In this document: piece after piece, positions 21,032 to 28,962 of the stretch | Layout of the letters: each line of letters begins with the position of its first letter | How positions within the stretch are numbered: position 1 is the stretch's first letter | Assembly: GCF_038957035.1 (NCBI RefSeq) | Contig: NZ_CP152412.1 | Span: 6,754,501 to 6,818,500, forward strand | Origin: Bradyrhizobium sp. B097 | Lineage (GTDB): Bacteria; Pseudomonadota; Alphaproteobacteria; Rhizobiales; Xanthobacteraceae | Length of the DNA stretch: 64,000 nucleotides | Direction of reading: 5' to 3' | The notes under the pieces: generated by a model | The model's database searches: none | What the model was told of the DNA's origin: nothing | The model's input: the letters and a program-made list of their open reading frames with translations, nothing else | Program-made: the position numbers and the translations under genes

Positions 21032-22297
21032 TCTTCGTCCTCGTCCGGACCGGTAGCCCCCATGAGGGGCCCTTCGCGAGCGCGCCTCGTCGCGAACAAA
21101 CGATGCAATCCTCGACTCTTCTCGCCTGCGTCGGCCGTACCCTGCCTCTGAATCCGTCGTAAAGCTGGAAGCGCGCCTGGCCCGGCATCGAGGTCACGGC
21201 GGCCATGAACATGGTGGCCGCCAGCGGCGCCGCGGTCGAATTGATCGACATAACGGCTGGTTGCGGCTGGTAGGCGCCCACGAGGTAGGGATCCGACGCT
21301 CGCTGCTCCGGGCTCATCATCTCGCGTCGGATCTCATTTGCATCGAGCGCGGCCGTGCACGTCAGACAGGGCAACTCGGGAGCCAGCATTTGCACGCGCC
21401 CGGTGATGTGGGTGACCGAGCCGTCCCGGACGGTAATGCTGGTCCCCATGTCGATCGTGGGCACCAGGTATTGGTAGGCGATGTGGCAGACCACTGCCCT
21501 GCTCGCATGGGAGTCCGTGCAGAGGAAGACGAAGTCGAGGCCGACAAGCTCCGCCGCGACGTTCGCATCGACCACGTCGGCTCTCAGTCCCCGCACTCGC
21601 GTGGTCGGCGAGCACAGGAGTATCTCCCTTTCCGCGACGGCGATCTTGGTCATGCCCACGTCAGCCGGGCCGGCTGCGGCCAAGCGATTGAGGTTCGTGG
21701 TTTCGACCACGTCCGGATCGATCAGCACGAAATCGCGAACGCCGAGGCGAGTAAGCTGTTGGACCAGCACCGACCCTGTGCCACCCAACCCGACCACACC
21801 CACCTTCAGCGACGAGATTGCGCGCTGACCATCGGCACCGAAGGCGCGCACCTGTCGATCGTACTGGACTTCGCTGCCCTCGGTGGATCCGTTGGACGAC
21901 AGCAGGACCAGTCGCTCGCCGACCTCCCAGACTGGCACCTCTTGGCTCGTACCGATCCGCCGCGACCGGCAGCCGGCCCGCCCCAACACGAGCGCCAAGT
22001 GTTCGCCTGCAGGAGCGCGGCGACGCAGGTAGCCGGCCAACGCGACCTCCCCCCATCGTCGACTGCGGAAAATCGCGGATGGCCCTGTTCGAACGGATGC
22101 GTATGCACCAGCACGACGCTTCGTCCTTGGGCGCGCGCGCGGTTGGCGACCTCTACGATGAATGCGGGTCGGAGCGTGGCTGACACCTCGTCGCGATGCT
22201 CGTAGGCCGAGGCAGCCACCGCCTCTACCTCGTCCACCAACCAAGTACCGGTCTGCGGATCGTGCACCGAATAGGCCAATTCTCCGGGCCGCCGAAC
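21024..22297 (-). pseudogene. JAB/MPN metallopeptidase-ThiF (E1-like) fusion, frameshifted at a G6 tract
   Basis: Upstream frame (22297 to about 22055): a JAB domain with VVLVHTHPFEQGHP and FSAVD, the metal-binding HxH...SxxD pattern. Downstream frame: VALAGYLRRRAPAGEHLALVLG leads into an E1-like Rossmann fold (KVGVVGLGGTGSVLVQQLTR, FVLIDPDVVETTNLNRL) and two CxxC pairs (CLTC, CIVC) for zinc. The frames meet at a run of six C on the plus strand (22049-22054). One base removed or added there would restore a continuous fusion. The JAB N-terminus also looks clipped by about 50 residues, because a TGA at 22298-22300 bounds it at the junction with the ImmA-like relic. JAB-E1 fusions are known from bacterial ubiquitin-like loci. 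It may be a pseudogene or a sequence error. Confidence 0.75.
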
Positions 22298-22939
22298 TCA
22301 TTCGAAAGCACACTGGCGTATCGGGAGAGGCGGCTTCGGCTCCAGCCCAAGCTGGTGAGGCGGTAGCCGCGTCCAAAGAAGAGTTGGAAAAGACCGCCGA
22401 GCGATTCCGAGAGGAATTGGGATTGTCGGCGGACGAGCCGCTCGATTCGCTGCGCGTCGAAGTCGAGGGAACGCGGCTCTTTAAGTTGACGGAGACGGAG
22501 TTTTTCGGTCGAGCACTCGTTGACCGCCTTTCGCTTGTCGCTTGCGACGAATGGTCCGCGATGAGCGTTCCGCTCAACTATACCGATGACCTGTGGGCAG
22601 TGCTCCTTAACGATTGCCACACCGTTGAGCGACAGCGGGTAACGGTGATGGAGGAATATTGGCTCATTCTGCTCGGGCACAAAATTGACCAAGATCGCGC
22701 GGGTGGCCGACGGTTACGGCCGCACTTACGACCAGGCCGAGGAGCACGATGCTTTCTACCTTGCTTCTGCCACGCTGCTTCCGCGGGCGGCCATCCTTGA
22801 CGCAGTCTCCCGTCGGATGACTTCGGCAGACATCGGGCTGACGTTTGGCACCTCTAGCGAACTCGCCGACTACCGCATCAAGAGATTGGGACTTTGGCGC
22901 GAGCACATAGGCAAGAGGGTTGGACTGTGTTCTGACTAG
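22284..22939 (+). pseudogene. ImmA/IrrE-like metallopeptidase relic
   Basis: Two frames join near 22685. The first ends HTVERQRVTVMEEYWLILLGHK; the second runs LTKIARVADGYGRTYDQAEEHDAFYLASATLLP to a stop at 22939. Together they read as the IrrE/ImmA fold with its typical LL-GHK motif and C-terminal helix-turn-helix-like segment (ADIGLTFGTSSELADYRIKR). One extra A in AAAA at about 22680 explains the shift. The expected active-site His in EEYWH is Leu, so even a corrected frame would be impaired. Such proteins usually cleave repressors of mobile elements. Confidence 0.65.
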
Positions 22940-22960
22940 ACACCGCGGCAGCGCGGCGCC

Positions 22961-23670
22961 GGGTCGCGCTGGCCGCGCTGCCGCTGTTTGCCACTCAGCC
23001 ATTGCTTGCGATAATCGGGCCGTCGCTTGGAATCGCATCCGACAACATCGGCATCGTCGCGTCGTTGCCGATGTTGGATGCGCCGCCGGATCGTTCTTCC
23101 TCGCTCCGCTGACCGATCTAGACTGGTCGACCTTCGCCGACTGGTGTTGGTTACACTGGGCGTGGGAGCTCAGCGCTCGTGGGGGTCGGCCGCTCTTCTT
23201 CTTGTCGGCGTTCGTTGTTGGCGTTGCGACAACCGCAACCCAAATGCTGATCCCGCTTGGCGAGCCTGGCCCGAGACAGTTCGCGGAAGATCGATCGGAC
23301 GCCTAATGAGCGGCCTCTGTCTCCCCTACGGCAAGCCTTGCCGCCGATGCGCTCGGCTGGCGCGGCGCCTTTCTGATCGACGCCGCCGGCCCGGCGATCG
23401 TGCTTCTGGTCCTGATCCGGTTTCTGCCGAAGACGCCGTCCACCCGTCGAACGACGCTGCCCTGCTACGCTCTCTAGGGATATTGCTGTTGAAGGGAACC
23501 GGTTCTCCACCGACGCGCACTCGACCAAGGGGTGTGCATGGGCGCGTTCGGCGCGTTCTGGACTGCAGTCACTCTGAGGTTGGCAATGCCGCCATTCGGA
23601 TTTTGGTTCTGTGGGCATCGCAGTATTCGCGTTGGCCGGCGTCGGCGGAGCAATCCGCAACCTCCCATAA
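22961..23670 (+). pseudogene. MFS transporter relic
   Basis: Fragments in alternating frames follow an MFS protein in order: ALPLFATQPLLAIIGPSLG and IGIVASLPM; FFLAPLTDL; PLFFLSAFVVGVATTATQML; LGWRGAFLIDAAGPAIVLLV; AFGAFWTAVTLRLAMPPFG; GIAVFALAGVGGAI. No frame is open across them, and internal pieces are missing relative to a 12-helix transporter. The gene is clearly dead. Confidence 0.7.
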
Positions 23671-23850
23671 CTGGTAGTTTGCAACTGCTGCTGAATAGTT
23701 AAGACATTAGGAAGACCGTTCACTGATCAAGCGTTCACTGATCAAGCGATCGTGTCGCCGAGCTTTCCCGCCGCCGGAGCGCGCTACACGTTCGCGAAAC
23801 ACGTCTCTTATATCTTCGTGATCAACCAGCGCCAAACTGAAGGAGCGGTG

Positions 23851-24621
23851 ATGATGCAAGTCACGGCTTTGTCCACTCCCGACGCATGCGCGACGAACCG
23901 GGTCGATGCGCCATGGTCCGATCAACCCTTGGCGATTCGCCATCTTGCCGTCATCCCCGACGGCAACCGGCGTTGGGCGGAACGATTCGGCCTGCAGTCG
24001 ATCGACGGCTACCGGGCAGGGGGACGCAACGTTCATGCCCTGTTGTCGTGGTGCAGCGAGGCTGGCATTCCGATGGTCACGCTGTGGCCGTTGTCTGCAG
24101 AAAACCTGAGTCGCGATGCGGAAGAACTGCACGCATTGCTGAGCGTCATCGCCGATGTTTTTGAAGAACTTGCATGCAGCGGCCTCTGGCACCTGCGCGT
24201 AATCGGCGACCTGTCCCGTCTTCCGCCCGATGCCGAGCGCCGCATTCGCAACGCCGAGTGCCATACCGCAGGCATCGCCGGGCTCGACGTGAACATCGCC
24301 GTCGGATACAGCGGCCGCCTCGAATTGCTGCATGCCATCAGGACGCTGATCGCGGACCACCTCACGGCCGGCACCGTGGACACGCTGCAGACTGACCTGG
24401 GTCCTGAGTCGATCGCGAGTCGGCTCTATACGGCAGGGCAATCCGATCCGGATCTCGTTATCCGGACTTCCGGAGAGCAGCGGCTGTCGAACTTTATGCT
24501 TTGGCAGTGTGCGTTCTCCGAATTTCATTTCACGCCCGTTTGCTGGCCTGATTTCAGCCGCGCGGATTTTGAGGAGGCGCTCAGGGTGTATCGGTCGCGG
24601 CATCGCAGATTCGGGCAATGA
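23851..24621 (+). CDS. Cis-prenyltransferase (undecaprenyl-diphosphate synthase family)
   Basis: 256 residues from the ATG at 23851, with GAAGGAG 7 bases upstream; the open frame begins at 23752, but the upstream part is unlike the family. Motifs: HLAVIPDGNRRWAERFG with the catalytic Asp, GYRAGGRNVHALLSWCSEAG, TLWPLSAENLSRD, and the C-terminal RTSGEQRLSNFMLWQCAFSE with the Arg/Ser/Glu ligands. It condenses isopentenyl diphosphate in cis. The C-terminal context (a terpene synthase 340 bp downstream on the same strand) points to a short-chain Z-prenyl diphosphate for terpenoid biosynthesis rather than cell-wall undecaprenol. Product length cannot be read from the sequence. Confidence 0.9.
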   Translation: MMQVTALSTPDACATNRVDAPWSDQPLAIRHLAVIPDGNRRWAERFGLQSIDGYRAGGRNVHALLSWCSEAGIPMVTLWPLSAENLSRDAEELHALLSVIADVFEELACSGLWHLRVIGDLSRLPPDAERRIRNAECHTAGIAGLDVNIAVGYSGRLELLHAIRTLIADHLTAGTVDTLQTDLGPESIASRLYTAGQSDPDLVIRTSGEQRLSNFMLWQCAFSEFHFTPVCWPDFSRADFEEALRVYRSRHRRFGQ

Positions 24622-24655
24622 AGTCTCCCTGAACCGTCGACCGGAAACGCTCGTC

Positions 24656-24900
24656 ATGAATGCGCCATGCAACACCGACCCCGCACGCGCGCCGGCCACC
24701 TATCCTAAAGGGTGGTTCGCGATCCTGGCCAGCGACGAGATCCGGCCGGGCGAAGTCGCCGCCGCGCGTCTGCTGGACAAGGACGTCATACAGGCGCATG
24801 CGCGTGCACGGGGAGCGCCGACTGGCCGCCGCGCGTGTCGCTCAGGTACCGCTGGCCCGCGCACGAAGTTAACGGCCTGCAGCACAGGTGGCATCGCCAT
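24656..24900 (+). pseudogene. Truncated Rieske [2Fe-2S] oxygenase N-terminus
   Basis: MNAPCNTDPARAPATYPKGW followed by FAILASDEIRPGEVAAARLL is the start of a Rieske oxygenase. The CxH motif region is then lost, with a shift toward RGSADWPPRVSLRYRWPAHE in another frame. It lies between the prenyltransferase and the terpene synthase and is in frame with the latter, so an automatic caller may fuse them. It is probably the remains of a tailoring oxygenase of the same terpenoid cluster. Confidence 0.55.
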
Positions 24901-24964
24901 GCGCGCTCACCACCAACGCAGAAGCGACAGTATCGAAAGCAATGATACTTCCCGGAGATCGCAC

Positions 24965-26065
24965 ATGAATCAATCGGCACATTCGAGCAATCCCGAAAGC
25001 AGGCTCCAGCCCAACAGCGCACTGCTCGCGAGCAAGCTACGTCTTCCAGCGTTTTACTATCCGTTCCCCGAGGGGCGCGATCCGAACACCGACGCCGTGG
25101 AAACGGAAGTAGTGGAATGGGCGGTCCGCCATGCCCTTGTCGGGCGCGGCGACAAGGGTGAAACCATGCTGCGCAGCCTCGGCCCGGCCGACGTACTCGG
25201 TCGGATGTATCACCGGATGGACCGCGAAGCGTTCCTGGCTGCATCGATCTGGAGCGCGTGGATGTTCCTGGTGGACGAGCACTTTTGCGAGGTAGGCGCG
25301 TATCATGGATCGCCGGTGGGACTTGCACAATTCCATCTCTGGCTAAGGGCGATCTTGGCCGATCCGCGCGGATACGACTGGCGGTCGATGTGCCGGGAGA
25401 TTGTCCGCTGCCTTCCGGCCGAATATGCCGAACTCTGCATCAGGACAGGGGAGGCGACCACCGACATGGCGCAACGCATCGAGAAGGTCAGCAGCCCGAC
25501 GCAATACGTGCGATGGACGGAAGGCATGACCTGTTATTTTCTCGGCACCATCTGGCAGGTGGGACTCGACATGAGCGGTCCGCCGCCAAGTGTGAAGGAG
25601 TATTTGCTCGGCCGGGCCAGCTTTGCCGGCGCGCCACCTACCTGCGCGCTGGCCGATATCGTCGCCGGATACGAGGTGCCGGCGAACGAGTACCAGCGCG
25701 TCGAGGTCAGACGGCTACAGACCTTGGTGGGTACCGTCCTCAGTCTGTGCAACGACGTCGTGTCGTTCCCGCGCGAAATCGGTGTAATCTGGAATCTGCC
25801 GAACATCCTGACCGCACAGGGCATGTCGCAACAGGAAGCCATCACGAATACGGTGCGCATCCACAATGATGTGGTGCGCGAGTATCTCGACCTGGAGGCG
25901 CGAATCACATCTTGGGCGGGCACCGAGCTTCAGCGTTTCCTCCACGATATGGGCACGCTGATGCGCGGTCACTACGACTGGGCACGGCAGCAGAAACGCT
26001 ATGCGGCGACTGACAACTATTTCTTCGATGCACCGGTTGAGCCAGAAGATTTTCGAGCCGCCTGA
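24965..26065 (+). CDS. Class I terpene synthase
   Basis: 366 residues from the ATG at 24965, with GGAG 7 bases upstream. The frame extends to 24509 only because it runs through the Rieske relic. The metal-binding motif is WMFLVDEHFCEVG, where DEHFCE replaces the usual DDxxD/E. The second motif LCNDVVSFPREIG fits NDxxSxxxE exactly. The late ARQQKRYA carries the RY pair that contacts diphosphate. Length and motif order are those of bacterial mono-/sesquiterpene cyclases. Together with the cis-prenyltransferase it suggests cyclisation of a Z-configured substrate. The product is unknown. Confidence 0.88.
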   Translation: MNQSAHSSNPESRLQPNSALLASKLRLPAFYYPFPEGRDPNTDAVETEVVEWAVRHALVGRGDKGETMLRSLGPADVLGRMYHRMDREAFLAASIWSAWMFLVDEHFCEVGAYHGSPVGLAQFHLWLRAILADPRGYDWRSMCREIVRCLPAEYAELCIRTGEATTDMAQRIEKVSSPTQYVRWTEGMTCYFLGTIWQVGLDMSGPPPSVKEYLLGRASFAGAPPTCALADIVAGYEVPANEYQRVEVRRLQTLVGTVLSLCNDVVSFPREIGVIWNLPNILTAQGMSQQEAITNTVRIHNDVVREYLDLEARITSWAGTELQRFLHDMGTLMRGHYDWARQQKRYAATDNYFFDAPVEPEDFRAA

Positions 26066-26474
26066 ACAGCCAGCGCACCGACGGTCGGACGTCATGGATG
26101 ATTGGCAGGGAAGGCATGGTCGAGTTATCGGGTGCGAAACGGCACCACGGCAGGTGTAACGACAACCAGAAAGCGGGCGAGATCGGTTCGTGGACATTTC
26201 CGTCTCCTTACACAGAGTTGGAAATCCCATGTCAGTTGGACGGACCTTTCTCGGGTAGTCCCACATAGCATCGTTTTTTTGCACGCCTTCCCGCGTGAGC
26301 GCTCGGACTCACCATCGGCGCAAGCGGCTGGGCGACAAGCCGCCAAGCATAGTGCCCGGCACACGGCCCCTCGACCACTTGCAGCCGACTCGAAGTGCGG
26401 CTTCGGCTCAGCTTGCCGCAATCATCCGTGCGACCGACCTCACATGGTGACGGCCCCTCCCGAGGCGCAGCAAA
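26066..26474. other. Stretch without a supportable gene
   Basis: About 410 bases after the terpene synthase. Frames on both strands are short and overlap each other. No terminator stem with a U-run and no promoter motif was recognised. Confidence 0.4.
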
Positions 26475-26736
26475 ATGGATGGTTGGATAGTGACGGTCGC
26501 CATCTTCAAGGAAGACAGCGACGACGAGTTCAGGCATGTAACTTACGCGGTTGCGGTCACCGACCCGGCGCAAGCCGTGAAGCTGCCCCTGAAAGACTGC
26601 GGCGCAAAGGCCCGCAATGCTAAACTGCCCGATCGAAACGGAGCAGTTGCAAAGGCTCGGCGTGGAGCCCGGCGAGTTGATCGCTATACACGATGACGAG
26701 ATCGATCCAATCATCTCGCGACCCCGACGTCACTAA
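26475..26736 (+). pseudogene. Small conserved hypothetical protein, frameshifted
   Basis: MDGWIVTVAIFKEDSDDEF with TYAVAVTDPAQAVKLPLKD reads as the N-terminus of a small protein I believe is common in Bradyrhizobium. After a one-base shift near 26620, a different frame continues ETEQLQRLGVEPGELIAIHD and DEIDPIISRPRRH to a TAA at 26734-26736. The combined length is about 86 residues. The function is unknown. Confidence 0.5.
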
Positions 26737-26870
26737 AGCGCTGCACGTCTGATCTCGTTCAGCGGCGTCCGATTCGTGACATGTATGTCCGGAAGCCGCC
26801 ACCACAGTACAGGTAGTCAGCCCGCACGAGGCGTGAAAGCGCACCGTTTTACTTCTGCAGTGTGACCGTC

Positions 26871-26885
26871 TGGCACGCGGGTTGC
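26871..26885 (+). promoter_or_regulatory. Sigma-54 (-24/-12) promoter 1
   Basis: TGGCACGCGGGTTGC matches TGGCAC-N5-TTGC exactly. The start site would be near 26896. No exact NifA site (TGT-N10-ACA) was found in the ~270 bases upstream. Confidence 0.7.
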
Positions 26886-26895
26886 TGAGCCATGT

Positions 26896-26985
26896 ATGGC
26901 TTGGTTGCTTGCCGATGACCCTCGTGAAACGGCCAACTCTCCACCAGCAACTGGTGCGGGCGGCTCCTCCCGCCGTCCGCACGCT
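26896..26985 (+). ncRNA. Candidate sigma-54-dependent small RNA 1
   Basis: About 90 bases from the predicted start of promoter 1 to a strong hairpin. The segment contains CATGTATGGCTTGGTTGCTT, similar to a stretch of the second unit (TCCTTGGTTGCTTGGCC). No open frame with a ribosome site is present. It ends in an 11-bp stem. Boundaries are predicted only. Confidence 0.45.
26954..26982 (+). terminator. GC-rich hairpin ending unit 1
   Basis: GTGCGGGCGGC (26954-26964) pairs with GCCGTCCGCAC (26972-26982) with one G-U pair and a 7-base loop. It is followed by GCTTTC, so the U-run is weak. Confidence 0.5.
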
Positions 26986-27078
26986 TTCATTGAGCTGGCC
27001 TTAGCGGCGTGCTTCGTGTGGATCAGGACCGTGAAAAGGCTGCGCACCGTCTCGCCCCTCTAGCATCGTGACTTGTCT

Positions 27079-27093
27079 TGGCACGCGAGTTGC
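27079..27093 (+). promoter_or_regulatory. Sigma-54 (-24/-12) promoter 2
   Basis: TGGCACGCGAGTTGC again matches TGGCAC-N5-TTGC exactly and differs from promoter 1 at one base. The flanking TTGCTGAG is shared with promoter 1, so the unit appears duplicated. The start site would be near 27104. Confidence 0.7.
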
Positions 27094-27103
27094 TGAGAGA
27101 CGT

Positions 27104-27240
27104 TTGGACTTGACTTCTCATACTTCGCGAAACCTCCATGAGTTGGCCACTGGGCTCCTTGGTTGCTTGGCCCCGATGTCGCGGGACACCAAGTCGTCAA
27201 AGTCAGAACTAGCGCGGGCGGTCCGCTCCCCGCCCGCGTA
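27104..27240 (+). ncRNA. Candidate sigma-54-dependent small RNA 2
   Basis: About 137 bases from the predicted start of promoter 2 to the hairpin at 27213-27238. It shares the TTGCTGAG start-proximal block, a CGCGAAAC/CGTGAAAC block and a TTGGTTGCTT block with unit 1. No coding frame with a ribosome site was found. It is predicted only. Confidence 0.45.
27213..27238 (+). terminator. GC-rich hairpin ending unit 2
   Basis: CGCGGGCGG (27213-27221) pairs perfectly with CCGCCCGCG (27230-27238) around an 8-base loop. No clear U-run follows. Confidence 0.5.
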
Positions 27241-27334
27241 TCGTGTTGCCAGCGACCCATCATAGGATTCTCTCGGCAGAGATCGCTTGGTCTACGGTAC
27301 AAATCCGGGGAGAAACTATGTGATCAAATACCGA

Positions 27335-27523
27335 ATGCTTTTCAAACAAGCAAAGCCCCTTACTGACCGTCTATTGGAAGAGGCGGCGCGCTTAAGGAGC
27401 TGCGCTGGCCAAATGCCGGCATGCGCAAAGCGCGACGCGATATTGCGCAAAGCGCGCGAGCATCAAGTGACCGCCCACCTGGAAGATTGGATTAGATCGT
27501 CCGGGCTTAGGCCCCCGACTTAG
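27335..27523 (+). CDS. Small conserved hypothetical protein
   Basis: 62 residues from the ATG at 27335 (MLFKQAKPLTDRLLEEAARL), mostly helical and charged, ending DWIRSSGLRPPT. A GTG at 27320 is an alternative start. The pattern of a helical pair with RDAILRKARE and a Pro-rich end recurs in many small Bradyrhizobium proteins from memory. The function is unknown. It lies about 95 bases after the second hairpin. Confidence 0.55.
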   Translation: MLFKQAKPLTDRLLEEAARLRSCAGQMPACAKRDAILRKAREHQVTAHLEDWIRSSGLRPPT

Positions 27524-27533
27524 CTGGTGACCC

Positions 27534-27677
27534 TCATCTTACCCGTGGAAGCTTCAATCCGAAACGCTTGAACACCTGAGCGCTGATCTTCTCTTGCGCC
27601 TCGCGTAGCTCAGCCTCGGTGCCGCTGAAATCCTCGAAGTGAACCGGCCGGACCGTTCGAGCTATTGTCAGCCCCAC
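27534..27677 (-). CDS. 47-residue ORF following vapC
   Basis: The GTG at 27677 begins MGLTIARTVRPVHFEDFSG and runs to a TGA at 27534. Its start is 3 bases after the vapC stop, and GGGAG/AGGA sequences precede it. The Asp/Glu-rich composition looks coding. I do not recognise the family; it may be the tail of a larger degraded gene. Confidence 0.35.
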   Translation of the reverse strand: MGLTIARTVRPVHFEDFSGTEAELREAQEKISAQVFKRFGLKLPRVR

Positions 27678-27680
27678 TTC

Positions 27681-28110
27681 CTAACTCCCAGAGCTTCGGA
27701 GCGGGTTGATGATCTGAACACCCTCGAAGTCCTTTTCATTGCCTGTCACGACGACGCAGTGGTTGGCCTCGGCGATCGCAGCGATGATAGTATCGAGCGC
27801 GCTTCTGGGGCGTTGCCTTCCCACCAGCCATAAGACTGGCCCAGACGAGGCCAGCTTTCTCGTCAAACGGCAGGATGCGGCCAGGGAACAGCGCCTGCGG
27901 ACCATCAGGGCCCGCAAACCAAGTTTCAAGGCTGCTGCGCTTCTTGCCCTTCGGTTTTTCTAAGATGCCTCGACGGATTTCGGCAACGGTAAGCGAAGCA
28001 AGGAAGAGGTCGTCGTCCTTCTGAACGCCCATCCAGGCCAGCAGCGAGCCCGACGGCTCCGGCCTTATGACGTTGCTGATGATATTGGTATCAAGGAGGT
28101 AGCGCGTCAC
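27681..28110 (-). pseudogene. vapC: VapC-type PIN-domain toxin, frameshifted
   Basis: The first frame reads MTRYLLDTNIISNVIRPEPS with the first PIN Asp (LLDTN), FLASLTVAEIRRGI and FDEKAGLVWASLMA. Near 27830 the homology moves to another frame: RSALDTIIAAIAEANHCVVV and TGNEKDFEGVQIINPLR, the C-terminal PIN acidic residues. Each frame alone lacks part of the active site, so the toxin is probably dead. The GTG start overlaps the stop of the vapB remnant. Confidence 0.75.
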
Positions 28111-28164
28111 AGATCGACCTTACGTCCCTCTTCTCGCGGCCGGCTGAGGTCGAGATCGGCGCCA
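28110..28164 (-). pseudogene. vapB: C-terminal stub of vapB antitoxin
   Basis: LDLSRPREEGRKVDL followed by a TGA that overlaps the vapC GTG is the typical end of the cognate VapB antitoxin. The rest has been replaced by the truncated IS3-family element upstream. Confidence 0.5.
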
Positions 28165-28508
28165 ACCAGCGGTGACCCCGTGACGATGCATCAGTCGCTC
28201 GACGCGACCGCGGCTCGCCCCGTGGCCCTGGGCCCTCAGCTCGGCATGGATGCGCGGGCTGCCATAGCGCCCGCAGGCCTCGCGGTGGACCCGTTTGATG
28301 TCGTCGACGAGCGCACGATTGGCGGCGGATCGCCGGCTCTCCGGGCGCGCGCGCCAGGCACAATAACCGGCCGGCGAGACGCCGAGCACGTCGCACATCA
28401 GTGACACCGGGTAGTCGGCGCGGCGATCTTCGATGAAACGGAATCTCATGTCCGCGTCCCAGCAAAGATCGCGATCGACTTTTTTAAAAATGTCGCGCTC
28501 CATGCGCA
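28165..28508 (-). pseudogene. IS3-family transposase OrfB, truncated
   Basis: Reads MERDIFKKVDRDLCWDADMR, FRFIEDRRADYPVSLMCDVL, then VHREACGRYGSPRIHAELRA and RVERLMHRHGVTAGWRRSRP. The DDE catalytic core that should follow is absent. Confidence 0.8.
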
Positions 28509-28774
28509 GCGCGCAGCCGCTCGTTTTCTCGCTGCAGGCGAGCGATCTCCGCCGCGTGGTCCGCCGACGGCACCGTCGCTTGCGTTGTGGAGCGCCGCGC
28601 CGTTGCCGTCGGCTCCCGCCCAGACCCACGTTGCTCCACCCAGCGTCGCAACACCGAATTGCGCAGGCCAAGTTCCTTGGCCACCGATCCGATCGGGCGT
28701 CCGCTCGAAGCAACCAGATCGACTGCTTGCCGCTTGTAGTCGTCTGTAAACGACCGGCGTTGACGTGCTTCCAT
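28484..28774 (-). CDS. IS3-family transposase OrfA
   Basis: 96 residues. The helix-turn-helix region (RRSFTDDYKRQAVDLVASSG, IGSVAKELGLRNSVLRRWVE) and a leucine-zipper-like end (AAEIARLQRENERLRAA) are the standard OrfA layout. OrfB overlaps in another frame, as expected for programmed frameshifting. Because orfB is truncated, the element should not transpose by itself. Confidence 0.85.
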   Translation of the reverse strand: MEARQRRSFTDDYKRQAVDLVASSGRPIGSVAKELGLRNSVLRRWVEQRGSGREPTATARRSTTQATVPSADHAAEIARLQRENERLRAAHGARHF

Positions 28775-28962
28775 CCGACACCTCCTGGCTCCTCGAGCCT
28801 AATACAGGTGTCCATCAATTCGGAGGAGGTTCAGGCGAGGAGCCGTAGCCGGTGATGCACGGACACGAGAAGTCAGACCCCGCCATACTAGCAACGAAGC
28901 TGACGAACAAAGCAAACGTCGTCCAAGCAGACAAGTTCACCGGAAAATTCAGCCATCACGCC

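Larger units (their letters stand above)
28165..28833 (-). mobile_element. Truncated IS3-family insertion sequence
   Basis: The intact end, read on the minus strand from 28833, is TGAACCTCCTCCGAATTGAT, consistent with IS3-family ends that begin TGA. It carries a complete orfA and the first ~110 codons of orfB. The other end is missing: orfB similarity stops near 28165, where the vapB stub begins, so the right-hand part was lost by deletion or recombination. The junction is approximate. Confidence 0.75.

Noticed and set aside
22284..22345. A possible tts box (TTCGAAAGC) marking a type III effector.
   Set aside because: Only the TCGAAAGC core is present; the GTCAG half is absent and no effector gene follows.
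24509..24964. N-terminal extension of the terpene synthase by about 150 residues.
   Set aside because: The extension runs through the end of the prenyltransferase gene and the Rieske stub; the ATG at 24965 has a good ribosome site and gives the family length.
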